From positions 1 to 64,000 of the forward strand of contig JADKID010000042.1 in the NCBI GenBank assembly GCA_016721425.1: DNA of 64,000 nt. Reading direction: 5' to 3'. Under the pieces are notes generated by a model. That model did no database searches. It had not been told where the DNA came from and was given only the letters and a program-made list of their open reading frames with translations. How positions within the stretch are numbered: position 1 is the stretch's first letter; each line of letters opens with the position of its first letter. The position numbers and the translations under genes are program-made. Positions 51,690 through 61,020 of the stretch are shown here, in pieces. The DNA comes from Bryobacterales bacterium. Lineage in GTDB: Bacteria; Acidobacteriota; Terriglobia; Bryobacterales; Bryobacteraceae.

Positions 51690-52781
51690 ATGAAGCGCTG
51701 GTGGCGCGCACAATCCGTCCGGTTCAGACAGTGGCTGGATCTGCGCGTGCGGGAGCGGGTGACGTTTGCCGGGCTGGTGTTTCTGGTGGCCGTGGCGCTC
51801 ACCGCGTTTGCGGCATTTGCCTCCGCCAATAATCTGCTATTCCTTTTGCTGGCGGCGATGCTGGCCACGCTGCTGATCAACGGATTCGTGAGCCGCATCG
51901 GCATCGCCGGCCTGGAGTTGGACATCCAGTTGCCGGATCACATCAGCGCGCGGCGAGCCGTGGCGGCACGCATCGTGCTGCGCAACGCCAAGCGCTGGAT
52001 GCCCTCGTTTTCCATCCGCCTGGTGGGCGTGGAGGACAGCGTCTTCACGACGGAGCTGTATTTCCCCGTGGTGCCGGGCAAGGCGGAACTGGAAACGATT
52101 GTCGACGTGAGTTTCGCGAGGCGCGGCGTACACCGGCAGGACAGTTTTCTCTTCTCGTCCCGATTCCCGTTTGGCTTCGCGGAGCGGCGGGCGCGCGTGG
52201 TGATGAAGCGCGAAGTGCTGGTGTACCCGGCTCTGGACGCGCAGCCGGGCTTTGATCAACTGGCGGCCGACATCAGCGGAGACGCCGAATCGCAGGTGCG
52301 CGGGCGCGGCCATGATTTCTACCGCATCCGGCCCTACGAGCCTTTCGAGAGCGCGCGCCATGTGGATTGGCGGGCCACGGCGCACACCGGCGACATGCAG
52401 GTACGCGAGTTCACGCGCGAGGAAGAGCATCTGATCACGCTGTTCCTGGATCTGGAGGTCCCGCGCGAGCACGAAGAGTGGTTTGAGCGGGCCGTGGAGT
52501 GCTGCGCGTTTCTGGCATGGCGGTGCGCGCAGACCGGGGCGAGCATCCGGTTTCGCACGCAGGATTTCGAGTGTCTGCTACCCATCGAAGGCGACGTCTA
52601 TGTGATCCTGAAGTATCTGGCGATGGTGGAATGCAGACACCGCGCCGCACCCCTCAGGAGTCTGGACGAAGATAGTGCCGCTATTGTATTCAGCGCCTCG
52701 GCGCAACGCCTGGAAGACGGCGGCTGGGCTGGCGCTCGCCTGCTGGATCCCCAGCACTGGGTATTCGCAAAGCCCGACTGA
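51690..52781 (+). CDS. DUF58 protein
   Basis: The 363-aa protein has two N-terminal transmembrane helices (VTFAGLVFLVAVALTAFAAF; LLFLLLAAMLATLLINGF), a beta-sandwich and the DUF58 motif GRGHDFYRIRPYEPFESARHVDW, where R-Y/F-x-P and the Asp-Trp lead into the vWA-like end. DUF58 proteins commonly sit next to MoxR ATPases in complex-assembly operons; the nearest MoxR gene here is at 37797, so the partner is not adjacent. Its 3' end overlaps the TonB-dependent receptor start by 107 bp in another frame. ATG 51690 is preferred over 51651, which lacks a Shine-Dalgarno. Confidence 0.85.
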   Translation: MKRWWRAQSVRFRQWLDLRVRERVTFAGLVFLVAVALTAFAAFASANNLLFLLLAAMLATLLINGFVSRIGIAGLELDIQLPDHISARRAVAARIVLRNAKRWMPSFSIRLVGVEDSVFTTELYFPVVPGKAELETIVDVSFARRGVHRQDSFLFSSRFPFGFAERRARVVMKREVLVYPALDAQPGFDQLAADISGDAESQVRGRGHDFYRIRPYEPFESARHVDWRATAHTGDMQVREFTREEEHLITLFLDLEVPREHEEWFERAVECCAFLAWRCAQTGASIRFRTQDFECLLPIEGDVYVILKYLAMVECRHRAAPLRSLDEDSAAIVFSASAQRLEDGGWAGARLLDPQHWVFAKPD

Positions 52782-54615
52782 GCCCGCGCCGCTGCGCACC
52801 GCCATCACCGTCACCGAACAGGTCTCCACCGAGGCGCCGGCCTCGCTCACGGTTTTGACGAATCTCGAAATTCGCGAGGCGCCGGGCGTGAACCTCGACG
52901 ACCGGCTGCGGCTGGTGCCGGGGTTCTCGTTGTTCCGGCGATCGTCGTCGCTCGTGGCGAACCCGACGACGCAGGGCGTGAGCCTGCGCGGGCTGGGCTC
53001 CACCGGCGCGAGCCGCACACTGGTGCTGTGGGACGGGGTGCCGCTCAACAGCCCGTTCGGCGGATGGATCTACTGGACGCGCGTGGACCCGATTTCGCTG
53101 GAGCGCGTGGAGGTTTCGCGCGGCGCATCGACGAGCCTGTTTGGCGACAAGGCGATGGGCGGCGCACTGGGCCTTTTCTCGGAAGCGCGGCACAAGGCGG
53201 GCGGCACGCTGGGCTATGAGATGGGGAATGAGAGGACGCACGAGCTGAGCGGCGCGGGGAGTTACTTCCTGGGTCCGCGGTGGGCGGTATCGGGCTCGGC
53301 GCGCGGCTTCACCACCGACGGATACTACATCGTGCCGGCGTATGCGCGCGGTCCGGTGGATACACAGGCGAACGTGCAGTTTGCGGCGGTGACGGCGCGG
53401 CTCGACTATCTTACGGACCGCCAAAAGCTGTTCTTCAGGGCGGATATTCTCGCGGAAGAGCGCGAGAACGGTACAAAACTGACACAGAACTCGACGTCTT
53501 TGGGCACTCTGGCGGCGAACTACACGATGCAGCAGGGCGCGAGCACGTATAACGCGCTGCTCTTTCACAACCGCGAAGAGTATCGAGCCAGCTTCTCCGC
53601 GATCGGGGCCGGGCGGCTGACGGAGCGGCCGACATCGCGGCAAAGCGTGCCGGCAGAATCGACCGGCGGCGCAGCCTTCTACCGCCACGCGGCAACGAAG
53701 TGGAATCTGCTGGCGGGCGGCGACTTTCACCGGGCCGAGGGCTATTCGAACGAGACTCTGATCCCTACCGGGTTCCGGCTGGGCGGCGGTGTGCAGACGC
53801 AGTATGGCTTCTTCACGCAGGGCGACTATGCGAAGGGGCCGCTGCGGTTGTTTGGCGGATTGCGCGGGCAGGATGCGGGCAACGGCACGGCGTTCTGGAG
53901 CCCGAGCGGCGGGGCGGCGCTGGCGCTGGAAAAGTGGCGGCTGCGCGCCTCGGCCTACCGGGCGTTTCGTGCGCCCACGCTGAATGAGCTATACCGCGAA
54001 TTCCGCGCGGGGAACGCGGTGACTCTGGCCAATGCCCTGCTCCGCCCCGAGACGACGCGTGGCGTGGAGGCCGGCGCGGACTACGTCTCCGGCGGGCTGC
54101 GCTTTTCGGCGACGGCCTACACGAATCATCTGGACGCGCTGATTACGAACGTGACGCGCAGCGTGACACCAACGCTCATCACGCGGCAGCGCGACAACGC
54201 GGGCGCGGCCACGGCGCGCGGCATGGAGGCGAACTTGAATTACCGCTGGCACGCAGTAAGGGCCGAGGCGTCGTATCTCTTCGCGGATTCGCGGTATTCC
54301 ACCGGCGAACGGATTCCGCAGATTCCGAAGCATCAGGGCTCAGCGCTGCTGGCGTGGTCGCGGCGCGGAACTCTACTGGCCGGGGGGCTGCGATCTTCGG
54401 CGTTGCAGTTTGAGGACGATCGCAATCTGTTCCGTCTTCCGGGCTTTGCGGTGTTTCACATGACGGCGCGGCAGGCCTTGCCATACGGGCTGGCGCTGCA
54501 CGCGGCGGTGGAGAATGCGTTGGGCCGCGAGGTGGTGGTGGGGTTCAGCCCGACCCCGTTGATTGGCGCTCCGCGGTTGTGGCGCATCGGGCTGCGCTGG
54601 AGTTCGCTACCGTAA
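52675..54615 (+). CDS. TonB-dependent outer-membrane receptor
   Basis: The 646-aa protein has a signal peptide (NAWKTAAGLALACWIPSTGYSQ), a plug domain (ITVTEQVSTEAPASLTVLTN, LRLVPGFSLFRRSSSLVANP, GVSLRGLGSTGASRTLVLWD, VSRGASTSLFGDKAMGG) and a beta-barrel ending RLWRIGLRW. This is a BtuB-type transporter driven by TonB, importing a siderophore, cobalamin or oligosaccharide. Start GTG 52675 lies inside the DUF58 gene in another frame, and the signal peptide is encoded in the overlap, so no later start would give an exported protein. Confidence 0.88.
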   Translation: MPLLYSAPRRNAWKTAAGLALACWIPSTGYSQSPTEPAPLRTAITVTEQVSTEAPASLTVLTNLEIREAPGVNLDDRLRLVPGFSLFRRSSSLVANPTTQGVSLRGLGSTGASRTLVLWDGVPLNSPFGGWIYWTRVDPISLERVEVSRGASTSLFGDKAMGGALGLFSEARHKAGGTLGYEMGNERTHELSGAGSYFLGPRWAVSGSARGFTTDGYYIVPAYARGPVDTQANVQFAAVTARLDYLTDRQKLFFRADILAEERENGTKLTQNSTSLGTLAANYTMQQGASTYNALLFHNREEYRASFSAIGAGRLTERPTSRQSVPAESTGGAAFYRHAATKWNLLAGGDFHRAEGYSNETLIPTGFRLGGGVQTQYGFFTQGDYAKGPLRLFGGLRGQDAGNGTAFWSPSGGAALALEKWRLRASAYRAFRAPTLNELYREFRAGNAVTLANALLRPETTRGVEAGADYVSGGLRFSATAYTNHLDALITNVTRSVTPTLITRQRDNAGAATARGMEANLNYRWHAVRAEASYLFADSRYSTGERIPQIPKHQGSALLAWSRRGTLLAGGLRSSALQFEDDRNLFRLPGFAVFHMTARQALPYGLALHAAVENALGREVVVGFSPTPLIGAPRLWRIGLRWSSLP

Positions 54616-57165
54616 TTAATCGGCGCGAAGCGTGATGGCCGGGTCGATGCGCGACGCCCGGCGTGCCGGAATGAAGCCGGCAATCAGGGCCACGGCGGCG
54701 AGCAGCAGGATGATGACGGCGAAGGTCGCGGGGTCGGTCGGCCGCGTGCCGAATAGCAGCGACTCGATCCACTTCGCGGCGGCTAACGAACCGACGCCCC
54801 GACCACGACTCCGACGAACGCCAGCCTGATGGCTTTGCCAATGACACCGATCTGCACCTGCGGCGCAGTAGCGCCCAGTGCCATGCGGATACCGATCTCC
54901 TGGGTGCGGCACGTCACCGAATAGGAAATGACGCCGTAGATGCCCAGCGAGGCGAGGATGAGCCCTAGTGCCGCGAAGCTGCAAACGAGCCAGACAAAGA
55001 AGCGGCGGGGCGATACGGAGCGGTCCACAATCTGCTGCAAGGGCCGGAGTTCGGTGGCCGGCTGCGCGGGATTCAAAGCCCGCAGCCGCTGCATCACCGT
55101 GGCGGCGAGGGTCGCCGGCGGCAGTTTCGTTCGAAGGACAAGCTCTGCCCCGTTGGGACTAGCTTGCGTCACCATCAGATACATTTCCGGGCCGGCTGGT
55201 GCTTCGAGACTGTGCGCCCGGACATCGTCAATCACGCCGATCACCCGCGCCTCCTGGTCTCCGATGAGCCCGAGCCGTCCGACCGGATCTTCTCCGCGCC
55301 AGAACTTCCTGGCTGCCGCCTGGTTGATGACCACGACCATCTCACTCTTCGGACCATCCTGCCAGGAGAAGTCGCGGCCTCCCGTCAGGTGCATGCCCAT
55401 TGCTCCCAGATAGCCCGGCGTCACGATCCGGACCAGTGCACCGAGAGTCTCCTCTTTGTCGTAAACCTTGCCTTTGGCGCGGAACCCCCAACTGCGGTTC
55501 CGGCCCAGCGGGAGCATATCGGCGACGCCTGCCGCCTCGACGCCCGGAATAGACTCCACGTTGCGCAACATCTCCTGGAGAAAGCACACAGGAGAGCGCA
55601 ACTTCGGAGATCACCAGCGTGGCGCGCAGGCGTTCGTGCGTCTGGCCGGCAGTGGTGCCGCGGCCGCTGTCTTTCAGCGCACCCTGAAGATTGCGGGAGG
55701 AGATGTTCAGCCCGGGCGTCAGGCCGAAGATCACGGTGACGGCCACTGTGATCAACAGCGTCCATAAGAGCGCGGCCCCATCCACCCTGACGCTATTGAG
55801 CAGCGGAAGCGCGATGGACCCCTGACGGGCGAGGTAGGCTGTGAGCGCAAAGGCGAGGCCGAGGCCCAGCGATGCGCCGGCACTGGACAGAATCAGGCTC
55901 TCGGTCAGAAGCTGGCGGATCAGTCGGCCCCGCCCCGCGCCCAAAGCGCTGCGCAGCGCGAATTCCCTGCTCCGCGTGGCGGCACGCGCCAGCATCAGAT
56001 TCGAGAGATTCACGCAGACGATGAGGAGGATCAGGCCGACCGCGCTCCATAGGACAATCAGCGACCGGCGCAGCTTGCCGCTGACGAACTCCTTCAGCCC
56101 GGTGATGCGGGAGACGTAGTCGCCCCACCATTCTTTGTGAGCCGCCTTGAACTGCGGGAACAGGATGTCGGCTTCGGCCTGCGCCTGGGCGATAGAGCTC
56201 CCCGGTTTTAAGCGGCCCACCATGGCGAGCGTGTTGCCCCAATTGCGCATATTGTCAAGAACGGCCGGAACATAAACGTCGATCTTTGTTCCCGGCGAAA
56301 ACACGGCTCCGAAATCGAATGTGGGCGGCAGGACGCCGGCCACGGTGAAGGACTGCTTGTCCATCGTAATCGCCTGGCCTAAGATCGCGGGGTCGCCGGC
56401 AAAACGCCGCTGCCAGAAGGCGTGGCTCAGCAGAACCGCGGGCGTACCGCCCTTCCGGCACTCCTGCGGCAGGAAGTTGCGGCCGAGCATCGGCTCTACA
56501 CCCAGGGTCGGAAAGAAGTTCTCCGCCACCAGGACGGCGTCCACAATCTGCGGCTCGCCCTGGCCGGTGAGCAGAAACTCGCCGTTTGCCAGAAACGGGT
56601 TGTAGCTGGTGACCTGCTGGAAGGACTGATTGTGCCGCTGGAATTCCTCGAATGCGGCAACGGTGTAGGTGATGTTGGAGAGGTCGTCGCCGCCTCCTCC
56701 TGTGCCCTTCCTGATGAGGTCGCGGCCGGATGCGAGCCAGGCGAGGCGCTCCGATTCGGGAAACGGCAGTGGCCGCAGCAGCACAGTATTCACCACGCTG
56801 AATACGGCCGTGTTGGCAGCGATACCGAGAGCGAGGATCAGGACGGTGATGATGGCGAAGCCGCGGTCCTTGCGAAGAGTCCGCAGCGAGTATCGAAAAT
56901 CCTGGGCGCAGGCGCCCCAAAAGTCCCTGTTTCTCATGTTCCGATCCATCTCCCTACCCAGCCGTTCACCCGCATCCTGCACCGACTGGATGTCGCCAAA
57001 CTGGCGCTCCGCCTCGTGCCGCGCTTCGTGGCGGCTCCAGCCCTGCTCCACCAGATCATCCACCTTGGCATCGATGTGAAACCGCAACTCGTCCTTGACG
57101 TCGGCCGCCGGATCCGGGCCGAGCAGACGCGCATAGCGGCGCCACATCGGGATCTTCGGCATCAG
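54616..57165 (-). pseudogene. ADOP/MacB-type ABC transporter permease, decayed
   Basis: ATG 57165 overlaps the PadR stop (TGATG). The N-terminus is an ADOP cytoplasmic domain (FHIDAKVDDLVEQGWSRHEA), then the FtsX-like permease (FAIITVLILALGIAANTAVF; LLRPLPFPES). Two defects break it. Near 55600 the frame jumps from LRATLVISEVALS to LQEMLRNVESIPG, missing about 45 residues that normally include a transmembrane helix. Near 54797 a second shift in a G run separates AFVGVVVG from SLAAAKWIESLLFGTRP. ADOP proteins are acidobacterial duplicated permeases in macrolide/lipoprotein export families. The deletion is too large for sequence error, so the copy is probably non-functional. Confidence 0.85.
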
Positions 57166-57518
57166 CCCTCCTCCGCCAGGGGAGGACTCGTGGCGTTGAG
57201 CATTTTGCCGACGGCGGCAGCGTACGCCTCCCAGGTTCGGGTTTCTGCACGCAGGTGGCGTCGGCCATTCGCGGTCAGCCCGTAATACTTGGCCTTCCGG
57301 TTGTTCGCCGAGAGGCCCCATTCGGCCTCCACCCAACCCTGCTTCTCCAGGCGCCACAGCGCGGGATAGAGCGTTCCCTCTTCGACCAGCAGTGCGTCAT
57401 CGGTCTGACGGCGGATCAGGCTCGTGATGGCATAGCCGTGCAGCGGACCCCACGCCAGAGCCTTGAGGATCAAAACGTCGAGTGTGCCACGAATGAGTTC
57501 GAGTTGGGTTTTGTCCAC
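57162..57518 (-). CDS. PadR-family transcriptional regulator
   Basis: The 118-aa winged helix starts ELIRGTLDVLILKALAWGPLHGYAI, with EGTLYPALWRLEKQGWVEAEW (wing) and YYGLTANGRRHL, the PadR signature. A C-terminal helix mediates dimerisation. PadR proteins repress efflux operons and commonly precede ADOP permease genes in Acidobacteria; here the permease overlaps it by 4 bp and is damaged, so the regulator may be an orphan. Confidence 0.9.
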   Translation of the reverse strand: MDKTQLELIRGTLDVLILKALAWGPLHGYAITSLIRRQTDDALLVEEGTLYPALWRLEKQGWVEAEWGLSANNRKAKYYGLTANGRRHLRAETRTWEAYAAAVGKMLNATSPPLAEEG

Positions 57519-57589
57519 ACGCCTCCCCTTTGCTTTCTAGGGAAGTGTGCCATGGCTCCCCTATGAACGCAAGGGGAGGGCGAAAGAGT

Positions 57590-58366
57590 TTACTTGCGTT
57601 GCGCCGCGACGACGACGCGCAGCCAGCGGAAGCGGGTGTCGCCATCGGGCATCGGCTGAATGGCGAACGTCTCGCGGATGGCGGCGTTGGCGCGGGCGAA
57701 CATGTCTCGCACAGTCTGCTCGGCCTCGCCGGTGCAGCCGGCTTTGTGCAGCCAGGCGTTCAGCGTCATGGGCACGAAGCCGCCCATGAAGTCGAGCTCT
57801 TCGACGACGAATCCGGCCTGCTGGAGATTGCGGGTCCACTCGGAAGGGCGGTAGTTGCGGTGGTGGGACGGATCGCGGATCAGCTCCACGCGGTTCTGCC
57901 ATTCGTCGATCTCGGGGGCATCGTTGGGCACGGTGGTGTCGGCGATGAGGAGGCGGCCACCCGGCGCCAGCACGCGTGCCGATTCGGCCAGGAACGCCGG
58001 CACCGAATCGAAATGATGGGCCGCGATGCGGCACGTGACGGCGTCGAACGAGGCATCGGGAAACGGCATCGCCTCCGCGCTGCCCTGCTGAAAATCGACG
58101 TTGGCTACTCCAGTTTCGGCGGCCCGGCGGCTGGCCTCATTGAGCATGCCGGAGGAGACGTCGAGACCCGTGACGCTGGCGACCAGCGGGGCGACGGCAA
58201 GCGCGGTGAAGCCGGTGCCGGTGGCCACGTCGAGTACGCGATCAGTAGGGGCGAGCCGGCCATGCTGGACAAGCCACTTGAGAGACTCTTCCGTCCAAGT
58301 GTTCCACTGGCCGTCGTAGTGGGTGGCCTGCTTGTCGAACTGCTCCTGCGGAGTGCGCCGGGGCAT
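57590..58366 (-). CDS. Class I SAM-dependent methyltransferase (UbiE-like)
   Basis: The 258-aa protein reads LDVATGTGFTALAVAP (motif I), VTGLDVSSGMLNEASRRAAE (motif II), FDAVTCRIAAHHF and ARVLAPGGRLLIADT. This is the UbiE/COQ5-type fold of small-molecule methyltransferases. The substrate is unknown. It starts 3 bp after the stop of the Gfo/Idh/MocA gene at 58370 and is likely co-translated with it. Confidence 0.86.
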   Translation of the reverse strand: MPRRTPQEQFDKQATHYDGQWNTWTEESLKWLVQHGRLAPTDRVLDVATGTGFTALAVAPLVASVTGLDVSSGMLNEASRRAAETGVANVDFQQGSAEAMPFPDASFDAVTCRIAAHHFDSVPAFLAESARVLAPGGRLLIADTTVPNDAPEIDEWQNRVELIRDPSHHRNYRPSEWTRNLQQAGFVVEELDFMGGFVPMTLNAWLHKAGCTGEAEQTVRDMFARANAAIRETFAIQPMPDGDTRFRWLRVVVAAQRK

Positions 58367-58369
58367 GGC

Positions 58370-59554
58370 CTACACGAGTTCCAGCTTCGCCCGGTCAAAC
58401 TTCATCCGCCGCCCATTCGCCAGCGCCGTCGCCGACATGATGCCCGCCACGGCGTGCGAGAAGCCGGCCTCGACATCGGCGCGCGGCGTCTTGCGGCTGC
58501 GCAGGCACTCCAGGAAATCGTGCATGTGCGAGTTGGTGACCAGCGGCTCGATTTTGGTCTCGGTCTGGAGCTTGTCCTTCATGGAACTGCCCTCACCGGA
58601 GATAGTCCACTTCTCGCAATCCAGCGTGCCGCGCGTGCCGAACCACATGTTGCGGATGCCGGCGGAGTTGGTGAGCGTCATGGAGAAGGCCACCAGGAAC
58701 TCCTTCGGATATTCGAGCAGCGTGTAGAAGACATCGCTAGTGGTGCGGCCGTCCTTCCAGAGATAGACGCCGCCGTTGGAGACGACGCCGGAGGGATACG
58801 GATCGTCCATGTACCAGGCGACTAGATCGATGTAGTGGCTCATCCAAAGGCCGGGAATGCCGTTGGTGGTCTCGGTGCCGAAGAGCTGCCACTCGCGCAG
58901 CAGGCGCGGATCGAAGGAGCGCTCCAGCTTGCCCAGCTGGAACATCTTCCAATCGACGTCGGCGGGATCGATGTTCTCGGCGGGCCGTTTCCAGCGCGGC
59001 GCCTGGACGTTCATAGAGAACTCGATGCGCGTGACCTTACCCAATGCCCCGCCCCTTACCTTGGCTTGGGCGGCCATGTACTGCCCGTCGCTGCGGCGCT
59101 GGGTGCCGGCCGCGACCACCTGGCGGCTGGCCTTGACGGCGAGGTAGGCGGCCTTGCCCTCGACGAAGGTGGTGGCGAAGGGCTTTTCCACGTAGGCGTC
59201 CTTGCCGGCCTCGACGGCGGCCTTGAGGATGATGGGGTGGCCGAAATCCGGCGTGGCGATGATGACGGCGTCGACGTCCTTGCGGGCCAGCAGCTCGCGG
59301 TAGTCGGTGGTGGTGTGGGGCGTGACGCCGAGGCCGCGGGCTGTGGCGGCGGCGCCGCGCTCGCGATTGGGGCGGTAGACGTCGCAGACCGAGGTGACGG
59401 CGAGATTCAGGTCTTTGAGCTTGATGAGATCGTTGACGTGATCCATGCCGCGGCCGCCGGTGCCGATCAGGCCGATGTTGATGCGGTCATTGGCGCCGGA
59501 AACGGAGAGTGCAGAGGCCGCGGTGGCAGCGCCGAGAAAGAATCTGCGGTTCAT
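58370..59554 (-). CDS. Gfo/Idh/MocA-family oxidoreductase, Tat-exported
   Basis: The 394-aa protein has a twin-arginine signal (MNRRFFLGAATAASALSVSG), Rossmann fold INIGLIGTGGRGMDH with VCDVYRPN, canonical EKP catalytic Lys in YVEKPF, and a C-terminal substrate domain (FGTETTNGIPGLWMSHYIDL). It is distinct from the pair at 21633-24232. Role: NAD(P)-dependent oxidation of an exported sugar or inositol-like compound. The methyltransferase follows 3 bp downstream. Confidence 0.88.
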   Translation of the reverse strand: MNRRFFLGAATAASALSVSGANDRINIGLIGTGGRGMDHVNDLIKLKDLNLAVTSVCDVYRPNRERGAAATARGLGVTPHTTTDYRELLARKDVDAVIIATPDFGHPIILKAAVEAGKDAYVEKPFATTFVEGKAAYLAVKASRQVVAAGTQRRSDGQYMAAQAKVRGGALGKVTRIEFSMNVQAPRWKRPAENIDPADVDWKMFQLGKLERSFDPRLLREWQLFGTETTNGIPGLWMSHYIDLVAWYMDDPYPSGVVSNGGVYLWKDGRTTSDVFYTLLEYPKEFLVAFSMTLTNSAGIRNMWFGTRGTLDCEKWTISGEGSSMKDKLQTETKIEPLVTNSHMHDFLECLRSRKTPRADVEAGFSHAVAGIMSATALANGRRMKFDRAKLELV

Positions 59555-59702
59555 GGATTCACCTCACTCTACAGAATGAAAGAGCGCCGCGGCCCGAAAG
59601 GTCCGCTTCGGAATTATTTTGCATCGGCACGCGGCAACCGAGCACCAGTATAGCTGTAAGCGGTATTCACCGATCTTCAAAATCCCCCACCAAGGAACGA
59701 AT

Positions 59703-60386
59703 ATGAAAAGACTTGTGCTTTGCGCAGCTACACTTGCGCTCGCTTCCAGCTTTGCCTACGGACAGGCCACCGGAGGTCGCGTGCGCGTGGTCCACGCCTC
59801 GCCCGACGCGCCCGCCGTCGACATCTATGTCAATGGCGGCAAGGTGCTGGAGAACCTTCCCTTCCGCGAGTATTCAGAGTATCTGGCACTCCCGGCGGGC
59901 AGCTACAACGTCGATATCAAAGTGACCGGAACGGACACCAGCGTTAAAATGGTGCCCATTTCGGTGGCCAACGGCAAAGACTACACGGCGATGGCCGTAG
60001 GCTACGCGGGCGGAATGCAGCCGGGCTTCGACGTGCTGTGGCTGGAGGACGACAACACCATGCCCGCCAACAACGGCGTGAAGTTGCGAGTGGTCCACGC
60101 GGCGCCAGGAGCGCCAGCCGTAGACGTCTACGCCACCACACCGTTTGAGGCGCTGGCCGGCAAGACTCCGGTTTTGACGAACGTGCCATTCAAGGCCGCC
60201 TCCGGCTATCTCCAGGTGCCGACGGCCGTCTATCAGGCGCGGGTAGCGGTGGCAGGTACTCAAACGGTCGCGATCGACAGCCACCGTCTGGTTACCTGGA
60301 ACGGCATGATCCGGACCATTGTCGCGGTGGACAATACTGGCGGCGGCGGGCCGTTCCAGCTGATCATTCTGGGCGACCGTAACTGA
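59703..60386 (+). CDS. DUF4397-domain secreted protein
   Basis: ATG 59703 with AAGGAA 5 nt upstream is chosen. The 227-aa protein has a signal peptide (MKRLVLCAATLALASSFAYG) and two DUF4397 units: VRVVHASPDAPAVDIYVNGG and LRVVHAAPGAPAVDVYATTP, each with a Ig-like hydrophobic core. DUF4397 proteins are cell-surface proteins in many bacteria and have no established role. Its gene ends 30 nt before the SD-sequestering hairpin and is probably a separate transcript. Confidence 0.85.
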   Translation: MKRLVLCAATLALASSFAYGQATGGRVRVVHASPDAPAVDIYVNGGKVLENLPFREYSEYLALPAGSYNVDIKVTGTDTSVKMVPISVANGKDYTAMAVGYAGGMQPGFDVLWLEDDNTMPANNGVKLRVVHAAPGAPAVDVYATTPFEALAGKTPVLTNVPFKAASGYLQVPTAVYQARVAVAGTQTVAIDSHRLVTWNGMIRTIVAVDNTGGGGPFQLIILGDRN

Positions 60387-60416
60387 CATTAACGTTGGTT
60401 GGTTTGAAGCCTCAAG

Positions 60417-60458
60417 CCTCCCTGGTATATGATTCGGGTGAATCGCATACCAGGGAGG
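60417..60458 (+). promoter_or_regulatory. SD-sequestering hairpin upstream of the GMC operon
   Basis: CCTCCCTGGTAT (60417-60428) pairs perfectly with ATACCAGGGAGG (60447-60458); inside it GATTC and GAATC pair around a GGGT loop. The 3' arm contains GGGAGG, the ribosome-binding site for the gene starting at 60466, so the stem would hide it. No T-tract follows, so it is not a terminator. A dimeric-protein operator is the main alternative. Confidence 0.7.
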
Positions 60459-60465
60459 TTCTGGT

Positions 60466-61020
60466 CTGAAACGCCGAATTTTTCTCGCCGCCGCGGCTGG
60501 GGCCACTGCCGCGTGTTCCCGCACGCCCTTCCAGCCTTCCTCTCTGCGGTACCTGCTCCCATCGGAGGCCACCACGCTGGAGGCCTGGGTGGAGACGCTA
60601 ATCCCGGCTGATCAGGACCCCGGCGCGAGAGACGCCAGCGTCGTCAACTACATCGATCGCCAGCTCACACGGAAATACAAGAAGCTGCAGCCGGACTACC
60701 GGCAGGCCCTGGCGGCGATCGACCGGCTGGCCCGCCAGTTGCGCGATCTGCCCTTTGCTCAACTCGAACTGGACGACCGCACCACGTTGATGGTCAACCT
60801 GGAGACCGGCAAGGCCGACAAACAGATATTCTCCGACGGCGGCAAGGCTGCCTTTGAGATGGTGCTGGCGCACACCATGCAGGGCTTCTACGGCAATCCG
60901 CGGCACGGCGGCAACAAGGACTACGTGTCGTGGCGCATGATTGGCGTGCCGCCCATGCCCGTGCGCGGCCGGCAGCACTACCTGGTCGCCGACACCTTCC
61001 CCGTCCCGGAGAAATCATAA
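60466..61020 (+). CDS. Gluconate 2-dehydrogenase subunit 3-like protein, CTG start
   Basis: The 184-aa protein begins KRRIFLAAAAGATAACS, a twin-arginine signal ending in a lipobox-like TAAC, and continues SEATTLEAWVETLIPADQDPGARD and GGKAAFEMVLAHTMQGFYGN, the gluconate-2-dehydrogenase-subunit-3 family. No ATG, GTG or TTG lies in frame between the TGA at 60439 and GTG 60589, and starting there would remove the export signal; CTG 60466 is 7 nt after GGGAGG. The subunit chaperones or co-exports the flavoprotein of a membrane dehydrogenase. Its stop overlaps the next ATG (TAATG). Confidence 0.8.
   Translation: MKRRIFLAAAAGATAACSRTPFQPSSLRYLLPSEATTLEAWVETLIPADQDPGARDASVVNYIDRQLTRKYKKLQPDYRQALAAIDRLARQLRDLPFAQLELDDRTTLMVNLETGKADKQIFSDGGKAAFEMVLAHTMQGFYGNPRHGGNKDYVSWRMIGVPPMPVRGRQHYLVADTFPVPEKS

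Noticed and set aside
60417..60458. Hairpin as terminator of the DUF4397 gene
   Set aside because: No T-tract follows and the 3' arm holds the next gene's ribosome-binding site.
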